A DNA stretch of 11,103 nt, from NCBI GenBank assembly GCA_023150495.1, contig JAKLKT010000053.1, positions 1-11,103 of the forward strand. The letters are read 5' to 3'. Below are positions 7,124-11,103 of this stretch, piece after piece. The stretch comes from Planctomycetota bacterium. Its GTDB lineage: Bacteria; Planctomycetota; PLA2. Under the pieces are notes generated by a model, which made no database searches, had not been told where the DNA came from, and was given only the letters and a program-made list of their open reading frames with translations. Position 1 is the stretch's first letter. Every line of letters starts with the position of its first letter. The position numbers and the translations under genes are program-made.

Positions 7124-8356
7124 TCACGAGGCGCGACGCTCCGGGCGCGCGCCGCGCAGCAGCCGCTCGTAGACGGGCAGGTAGCGCGAGACGCTTCTCG
7201 CCCAGTTCCGCTCCTCCTCGATGTAGCGGCGCGCCGACGTCCGCAGCGCGGGCCAGCGCCCCGGCGAGGCGAGGATCGCGCCCACGGCCTGCGCGAGCGC
7301 GGCCGGGTCGCTCGGGCGGAAGAGGATGCCGGTCTCCTGGTCCCGGATCATCTCGCGATGGCCGCCGATGTCGCTCGCCGCGACGAGAGAGCCCTGCGCC
7401 ATCGCCTCGAGCGGCTTCAGCGGCGTCACGATGCGCGTCAGTCTCATGTCGAGGCGCGGATAGACCATCACGTCGCAGGCGGAGTAGTAGTCCTGGACGC
7501 GGTCGTGGGGGACGCGCCCGACGAAACGGACCGACTCGCCGAGCCCGAGCCTAAGGGCGTGCTCGCGCAGCCGCTTCTCCTCGTAGCCGCCCCCGACGAG
7601 GAGGAGGCGGAGGTCGGGGCACGCCGCGGAGAGCCCCGGCATGGCGTCGAGCAGGACGTGGAGCCCCTCGTAGGCGTAGAACGAGCCGATGAAGCCGAGG
7701 ACGCGCTTGCCGCGCAGCCCGAGCTCGTCGAGGAGCGCCGGATCGGCCGCCCGGCCGTAGGAGAACGCCTCGGGGTCGACGGCGTTCGGGATGACCGTGA
7801 TGCGCTCCGGGGGGATGCCGCGGGCCTCGATCTCCTCGCGGAGCCCCTCGCAGATCGTCATGATCGCGTCCGCGTGGCGAAGGGCGTGCGTCTCGAGCAT
7901 CCGCGTCACCCGGTAGCGGAGGTCGCCCTCGCGGCAGGTGCCGTGGTCCACGGCCGCGTCCTCCCAGGAGGCGCGCATCTCATAGACGAGCGGGATGCCG
8001 AGCCTCCGCGCCACGGGGAGCGCGGCGATCGCGGTGAGGCACGGCGAGTGGGCGTGGATGATGTCCGGCCTCGCGTCGCGGACGACCTCGGCGACGCGGC
8101 GCCGCAGGTCGTGCACGATCGACAGGTTGCGCAGCACCGAGAGGCGGGAGAGGATGCCCTTCGGAGGCGCGGTCCTGTGGAAGCGGAAGCCGTCGATCTC
8201 CGCCTCGCCGGCGACGATCTTCCCCTGCTTCCCGCTCGTGATCTGGTCCGTCTCGATCCCCATCGCGCGCTGCTGCCGGAGGATCGACCGCGTGCGGAAG
8301 CTGTAGCCGCTGTGGAGCGGGATCGAGTGGTCGAGGACGTGGAGGACGCGCGTCAC
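7124..8356 (-). CDS. GT4 glycosyltransferase, exosortase-A-associated (stp3 / Daro_2409 type)
   Basis: 410 residues from GTG at 8356. Marks of the exosortase-associated family (TIGR04063 type) are VLHVLDHSIPLHSGYSFRTR (4-23), the segment MRASWEDAAVDHGT (127-140), IPNAVD (189-194), FIGSFYAYEGL (222-232), FVGRVPHDRV (278-287) and VTPLKPLEAMAQG (310-322), with donor-site Glu317. It is a GT-B retaining glycosyltransferase, cytoplasmic or membrane-associated, adding a sugar to the lipid-linked repeat; its specificity is unknown. The frame stays open upstream to 8434, but the upstream residues are Gly/Pro/Arg-rich and unlike the family. GTG at 8356 gives the expected MTRVLHVLDHS start, with GGGGGGA 6 nt upstream. 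It seems to be a single-gene unit: a sigma-54-like promoter lies about 100 nt upstream and 186 nt separate it from the next leftward gene. Confidence 0.92.
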   Translation of the reverse strand: MTRVLHVLDHSIPLHSGYSFRTRSILRQQRAMGIETDQITSGKQGKIVAGEAEIDGFRFHRTAPPKGILSRLSVLRNLSIVHDLRRRVAEVVRDARPDIIHAHSPCLTAIAALPVARRLGIPLVYEMRASWEDAAVDHGTCREGDLRYRVTRMLETHALRHADAIMTICEGLREEIEARGIPPERITVIPNAVDPEAFSYGRAADPALLDELGLRGKRVLGFIGSFYAYEGLHVLLDAMPGLSAACPDLRLLLVGGGYEEKRLREHALRLGLGESVRFVGRVPHDRVQDYYSACDVMVYPRLDMRLTRIVTPLKPLEAMAQGSLVAASDIGGHREMIRDQETGILFRPSDPAALAQAVGAILASPGRWPALRTSARRYIEEERNWARSVSRYLPVYERLLRGARPERRAS

Positions 8357-8362
8357 GGCCGG

Positions 8363-8369
8363 TCCCCCC
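8363..8369 (-). promoter_or_regulatory. G-rich ribosome site of the stp3-type glycosyltransferase
   Basis: GGGGGGA on the minus strand, 6 nt before GTG 8356. It supports that start and is embedded in G-rich motif copy C, so folding of the G-tract could hide it. Confidence 0.5.
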
Positions 8370-8380
8370 GGAGCCCCCCC
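8364..8380. repeat. G-rich intergenic motif, copy C
   Basis: C6-GGAG-C7 on the + strand, followed by GGAGTCCCC. On the mRNA strand this gives G4, G7 and G6 runs separated by short loops, enough for four G3 tracts. It lies in the 5' leader of the stp3-type gene directly at its ribosome site, unlike copies A and B, which lie between a stop codon and a promoter. Confidence 0.6.
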
Positions 8381-8458
8381 GGAGTCCCCGCGCGGACCGG
8401 GCACGAAGCCCCTGCGATGTTGCGCTTGCACCACTCGCTCATTCCGTCACGCGGCCGT

Positions 8459-8475
8459 ATGCAATCCACGGGCCA
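8459..8475 (-). promoter_or_regulatory. Sigma-54-type -24/-12 promoter of the stp3-type glycosyltransferase
   Basis: Minus strand TGGCCC-GTGGA-TTGCAT. It has perfect GG-N10-GC spacing, intact TTGC followed by A, and G at position 7 of the RpoN consensus. Transcription would start near 8449, giving a leader of about 93 nt before GTG 8356. It is the best match in the window and is arranged back to back with the element at 8503-8517. Confidence 0.62.
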
Positions 8476-8502
8476 TCGCGCGCGCCCCCCCCCGGCCCGC
8501 CG

Positions 8503-8517
8503 CGGCATGGCGCTTGC
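8503..8517 (+). promoter_or_regulatory. Sigma-54-type -24/-12 promoter of the VpsJ-like/GNAT unit
   Basis: CGGCAT-GGCGC-TTGC. It shows GG-N10-GC spacing with GGCA at -24 and TTGC at -12; positions 1 and 6 depart from TGGCAC. Transcription would begin near 8529, about 45 nt before the TTG start at 8574. No sigma-70 -35/-10 pair of better quality is seen in this gap. Confidence 0.55.
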
Positions 8518-8540
8518 GCGGATCCGCTTCCCGTCGGGAA
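8518..8540. promoter_or_regulatory. Two adjoining perfect palindromes in the divergent promoter region
   Basis: GCGGATCCGC (8518-8527, perfect 10-bp palindrome) is followed at once by TTCCCG-T-CGGGAA (8528-8540, perfect 6-1-6 inverted repeat). They cover the predicted start of the rightward transcript and lie about 70 to 90 bases upstream of the predicted leftward start, a usual distance for a sigma-54 activator site. The factor is unknown; either repeat could be chance. Confidence 0.35.
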
Positions 8541-8561
8541 CTCGTTCACAACCGGCAACAT

Positions 8562-8567
8562 GAGGGA
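8562..8567 (+). promoter_or_regulatory. Shine-Dalgarno that sets the TTG start of the VpsJ-like gene
   Basis: GAGGGA, 6 nt before TTG 8574. No ATG or GTG in this frame nearby has comparable spacing, and the alternative TTG at 8514 lies inside the -12 promoter element and has no such site. Confidence 0.65.
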
Positions 8568-8573
8568 ACTCCG

Positions 8574-9830
8574 TTGAATCTCGCATCCGCCGACCGGCAG
8601 GCCGTCCCCGCAGCCCCGCCTCCGGCCCGGAGCGCCGCCGCGCGCCTCCTCGGGCTCTTCGCGCGCAGGAACCGAGCGTTCCTCGGGCTCGTCGTCGCGG
8701 ACCAGCTCCGGTTCTCGACGGGGACGATCCGCCCCGTCGAGGGACGGATCCGCGAGCGCGCCGAGGCGGCGGTCGCGTGGCTGCTGCGCGCGCAGGACGG
8801 GAGCGAGGACCGCGGCGTGTCGATGGGCTACTACCCGCTCGACCCCGAGGCGACCGCGCGCGGCGGCTGGATGCCCTCGTACCCCGAGACCACCGGGTAC
8901 ATCATCCAGACGCTCCTCGCGTACGCCGAGCGGCACGCGCGCCGCGATCTCGTGGAGCGCGCGATGCAGATGGCGCGCTGGGAGATCGAGATCCAGATGT
9001 CGGACGGCGCCGTGATGGGCGGCCACCTCCGCCCGCCGGAGCAGCGCCGGGCCGCCGCCTTCAACACCGGCATGGTCCTCCAGGGCTGGACCGCCGCGTA
9101 CCGCGCGACCGGCGACGCCGCCGTGCTCGGGGCCGCGCGGCGCGCCGCCGACTGGCTCGTCGCGGACCAGGGCGAGAACGGGCACTACCGCACGCACGGC
9201 ACCCTCGTCCCGAGCGCGCGGGTCAAGACCTACAACAGCCTCTGCTCGTGGGCGCTCTACCGGTTCGGCGAAGACTCCGGCGAGACGCGCTACAAGGACG
9301 CCGCGGTTCGCAACATCGAGGCGACGGTCGGAGAGCAGCGGCCGAGCGGCTGGTTCGCGAACAACTGCCTCACGCACCCCGAGACGCCGCTCCTCCACAC
9401 GATCGGCTACACGCTGCAGGGCGTGCTCGAGGTCGGGATCCTCTCGGGCGAGGGCCGGTTCGTCGAGGCCGCGCGCCGCGGCACGATGCCCCTGCTCCCG
9501 CTGATCTCGGAGAAGGGCTTCATCCGCGGCCGCTTCCGCGAGGACTGGACGCCCGCCGCGCGCTGGTCCTGCCTCACGGGCAACGCGCAGCTCGCGGTCG
9601 TCTGCTTCCGGCTGCACGAGGTGACGGGCGACACGCGCTTCCTCGACGCCGCGAACCGGCTCACGAACCTCCTCAAGGCGCTCCAGCGCACGGACACCGG
9701 CGACCCGGGGATCGACGGCGCGATCCCGGGCTCGTTCCCGATCTTCGGCGGCTACATGACCGCGGGATTCCCGAACTGGGCGACGAAGTACTACCTCGAC
9801 GCCCTGCTCGCGCAGGAGCGCGCGGGGTGA
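8574..9830 (+). CDS. VpsJ-like alpha/alpha-barrel polysaccharide biosynthesis protein
   Basis: 418 residues from TTG 8574, chosen for the GAGGGA site 6 nt upstream. The body is a series of paired helices typical of (alpha/alpha)6 toroids, as in six-hairpin glycosidases and epimerase-like proteins. Conserved-looking blocks are MGYYPLD (84-90), GWMPSYPETTGYIIQTLL (98-115), FNTGMVLQGW (163-172), YNSLCSWAL (220-228), LHTIGYTLQGVLE (274-286), WSCLTGNAQLAV (331-342) and FGGYMTAGFPNWATKYYLDAL (391-411). It recalls VpsJ of Vibrio polysaccharide clusters, for which I know no proven reaction. Glycosidase, lyase and C5-/2-epimerase activities are all possible. No signal peptide is visible (the N-terminus is Ala/Pro-rich, then Arg-rich), so a cytoplasmic location is likely. 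It is divergent from the glycosyltransferase operons, behind its own sigma-54-like promoter, and overlaps the GNAT gene by 4 nt. Confidence 0.8.
   Translation: MNLASADRQAVPAAPPPARSAAARLLGLFARRNRAFLGLVVADQLRFSTGTIRPVEGRIRERAEAAVAWLLRAQDGSEDRGVSMGYYPLDPEATARGGWMPSYPETTGYIIQTLLAYAERHARRDLVERAMQMARWEIEIQMSDGAVMGGHLRPPEQRRAAAFNTGMVLQGWTAAYRATGDAAVLGAARRAADWLVADQGENGHYRTHGTLVPSARVKTYNSLCSWALYRFGEDSGETRYKDAAVRNIEATVGEQRPSGWFANNCLTHPETPLLHTIGYTLQGVLEVGILSGEGRFVEAARRGTMPLLPLISEKGFIRGRFREDWTPAARWSCLTGNAQLAVVCFRLHEVTGDTRFLDAANRLTNLLKALQRTDTGDPGIDGAIPGSFPIFGGYMTAGFPNWATKYYLDALLAQERAG
9814..9818 (+). promoter_or_regulatory. Shine-Dalgarno of the GNAT gene inside the upstream gene
   Basis: AGGAG, 8 nt before GTG 9827. 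It supports the 4-base overlapping start over any later codon. Confidence 0.6.
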
Positions 9831-10876
9831 CGGCCAAGGCGGGCGACGTGCTCCGCACCCGGGCCGCCGATCCGTCCGAGCCGGGGATCCGCGGGGTCCT
9901 TCTGCGCAACCTGCCGGACGCCGCGCCGGCGGATCGCATCGCCTGGCTCTACGGGACGAACCCGTGCGGCAAGGCGCTCGTCTGGGTGGCGGAAAGGGAG
10001 GGGTCCCTTGAACCCGTCGCAACCTCCGCCGCGCACCGCAGAGCCTTCCGGATCGACGGCAGGGAGGCGCTCGCGCTCAACCTCTCGGACTTCGCGATCG
10101 ACGTGCCGTACCGGACCCTCGGACCCGCGCTCGGGCTCCTCCGCGCGACGCTCGCGGCCGTCGCGGAGCATGGGTTCGCGATGAGCTACGACGTGCCGAG
10201 CGAGTCGATGCTCGCGCTCTACAGGCGCCTCGGCTACGTCGAGCTCGGCCGGATGGAGCGCCATGTGCGCCCGCTCTCGCTCGCGCCGGCCCTCGCACGG
10301 AGGATCGGTGCCGCGGCGAAGGTCCTCGCGCCGCCGCTCGACCTCCTGCTCCGCGCGCGCGACGCCTTCGCGTCGACGCCCGCAGGCGTCCGCGTGGAGC
10401 CGCTCGAGGGCGCGTTCGGCGCGGAGTTCGACGTGCTCGAGGCGAGGGAGGCGTCGCGCCACCGCGTGCGCGGGGCCCGCTCGGCCGCCTACCTCGACTG
10501 GCGCTACCGGCGCCACACGATGTGGAAGCACGGCGTGCTCTGCGCCCGCCGCGGCGGGGATCTCCTCGGCTTCATCGTCTGGCGCGAGGCGGGGGAGGTG
10601 TTCGGGATCGCGGAGCTCGTGGACGGCGGCGACACGGGCGTCGCGCGGGCGCTCGTGAAGGCGCTCGCGTCGCTCGGCCGGCAACGGGGCGCGACGGCGC
10701 TCTCGGCGGAGACGCTCGCGGGGAGCCCGTCGTCGGACCGCTTCCGGGACCTCGGCTTCGTGAAGCGCGGCGACGGCCCCGGGCCGGTGGTCTACGTGCC
10801 GCCCGGCTCGCCGGTCGGGCCGGATCTCCTCGATGCGCGCCACTGGTGGTTCCTCGGTGGCGATCGGGACATCTGA
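9827..10876 (+). CDS. Two-domain GNAT-family acyltransferase
   Basis: 349 residues from GTG 9827, whose GTGA overlaps the stop of the VpsJ-like gene; AGGAG lies 8 nt upstream. The N-terminal GNAT domain (about 25-150) shows IAWLYGTNPCG (38-48), the acetyl-CoA-binding motif A as YRTLGPALG (95-103, R-x-x-G-x-A) and the late block PSESMLALYRRLGYVELGR (124-142). A second, degenerate GNAT-like half (about 190-349) contains the motif AAYLDWRYRRH (220-230), WKHGVLCARRGGDLLGFIVW (233-252) and the end FLGGDRDI. Such paired-GNAT proteins are common in EPS and exosortase loci, where they may acylate sugar amines or hydroxyls of the polymer or its precursor. Donor and acceptor are not known. It is co-transcribed with, and translationally coupled to, the VpsJ-like gene, so the two probably act on the same substrate. 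Confidence 0.82.
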   Translation: MTAKAGDVLRTRAADPSEPGIRGVLLRNLPDAAPADRIAWLYGTNPCGKALVWVAEREGSLEPVATSAAHRRAFRIDGREALALNLSDFAIDVPYRTLGPALGLLRATLAAVAEHGFAMSYDVPSESMLALYRRLGYVELGRMERHVRPLSLAPALARRIGAAAKVLAPPLDLLLRARDAFASTPAGVRVEPLEGAFGAEFDVLEAREASRHRVRGARSAAYLDWRYRRHTMWKHGVLCARRGGDLLGFIVWREAGEVFGIAELVDGGDTGVARALVKALASLGRQRGATALSAETLAGSPSSDRFRDLGFVKRGDGPGPVVYVPPGSPVGPDLLDARHWWFLGGDRDI

Positions 10877-10904
10877 GGGCGAGGCAGAACGGGGCCGTGT
10901 CCGG

Positions 10905-10924
10905 CGCAGCTGAGCCGCAGCTGA
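10905..10924. repeat. Tandem CGCAGCTGA pair, able to form a small hairpin
   Basis: CGCAGCTGA occurs at 10905-10913 and 10916-10924, an 11-base period, flanked by CCGG on both sides. The two CAGCTG cores can also pair as a 6-bp stem with a 5-base loop. It lies about 30 nt after the GNAT stop. A short operator or 3' structure is possible; there is no T-run. Confidence 0.35.
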
Positions 10925-10979
10925 CCGGTGCGCGAACATCTGGCGGTCGCCGTCCCTCGCGGATCGGCCGCGGGAGCGC

Positions 10980-10999
10980 CTCGGCCGACCGTGGCCGAG
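10980..10999 (+). terminator. Possible hairpin terminator without T-run
   Basis: CTCGGCC (10980-10986) and GGCCGAG (10993-10999) form a perfect 7-bp GC-rich stem with a 6-base loop, about 104 nt after the GNAT stop. The absence of a T-tract makes intrinsic termination doubtful. Confidence 0.25.
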
Positions 11000-11103
11000 C
11001 ATCCGGCGCCCGCTTGCCGAGGGTGTTGCCGCCCGCCGTTCCGGGTCGAGCCCCGAACACCTGCCGCCCTCTCTCCCGGGTGCGCGGGGCCGTTCTCCTC
11101 GCG

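Larger units (their letters stand above)
10877..11103. other. Right-hand non-coding stretch after the GNAT gene
   Basis: No convincing gene is visible. A frame from GTG 10897 stays open to the edge, but its third codon positions are rich in A and T, unlike the strongly G/C-ending codons of the neighbours. The stretch holds the CGCAGCTGA pair and one stronger hairpin, and may contain the terminator of the rightward unit. Confidence 0.5.

Noticed and set aside
5705..8563. Rightward open frame of 952 codons opposite two glycosyltransferase genes
   Set aside because: Composition is typical of antisense GC-rich frames, and it crosses two genuine leftward genes and the promoter gaps.
8439..10022. 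Leftward open frame of 527 codons opposite the VpsJ-like gene
   Set aside because: Arg/Ala/Glu-rich with no motif; the rightward frame shows clear helical repeats, an overlap with the GNAT gene and a ribosome site.
11005..11017. Further sigma-54-like element GGCGCCCGCTTGC pointing right
   Set aside because: The GG to GC spacing is 9, not 10, and no gene follows within the window.
10897..11103. GTG-started frame open to the right edge as a new gene
   Set aside because: Third codon positions are often A or T (GCA, GCT, ACA, TCT), unlike the neighbours, and there is no clear ribosome site or recognisable protein.

Overview
The window is very GC-rich (about 70% by eye) and is almost fully coding. 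It holds nine protein genes and no RNA genes, insertion sequences or CRISPR arrays that I can see. Several genes belong to families known mainly from the exosortase A (XrtA) / PEP-CTERM exopolysaccharide loci of Gram-negative bacteria: an exosortase-associated O-ligase/polymerase-like membrane protein, a FemAB-like protein, a NodB-type polysaccharide deacetylase and two exosortase-associated glycosyltransferases. The source is therefore probably a GC-rich Gram-negative, possibly an uncultured lineage; the sequence alone does not let me name a phylum. Neither the exosortase gene nor any PEP-CTERM target protein lies inside the window.

Layout. Seven genes run leftward, from 8356 down to the left edge: an exosortase-associated GT4 glycosyltransferase (8356-7124), a second one (6937-5684), an AlgD-like GDP-mannose/UDP-sugar 6-dehydrogenase (5681-4365), a polysaccharide deacetylase (4368-3508), a FemAB-like protein (3417-2350), an O-antigen-ligase-like protein (2327-1032) and a GT4 glycosyltransferase cut by the left edge (1022-1). 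Two genes run rightward: a VpsJ-like alpha/alpha-barrel protein (8574-9830) and a two-domain GNAT acyltransferase (9827-10876). The last 227 bases hold no convincing gene, only small dyads.

The main finding is regulatory. Each of the three gaps longer than about 80 bases carries a GG-N10-GC element with TTGC at -12, the spacing of sigma-54 (RpoN) -24/-12 promoters, and each points at the next gene. They are 3471-3485 (FemAB unit), 7055-7069 (glycosyltransferase-dehydrogenase-deacetylase unit) and a divergent pair at 8459-8475 and 8503-8517 (leftward glycosyltransferase; rightward VpsJ-like/GNAT pair). The window thus reads as four transcription units, each behind a sigma-54-like promoter. This fits the known link between PEP-CTERM/EPS loci and the PrsK-PrsR/RpoN system. 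The same three gaps each hold a G-rich motif (CCCCCGGAGCCCCCC on the + strand).

How the genes fit together (inference): the dehydrogenase makes a nucleotide-linked uronic acid, the glycosyltransferases build a lipid-linked repeat unit, the O-ligase-like protein polymerises or transfers it, and the deacetylase, FemAB-like, VpsJ-like and GNAT proteins modify the chain or its precursor. The partial GT4 at the left edge lacks two usual donor-site residues.
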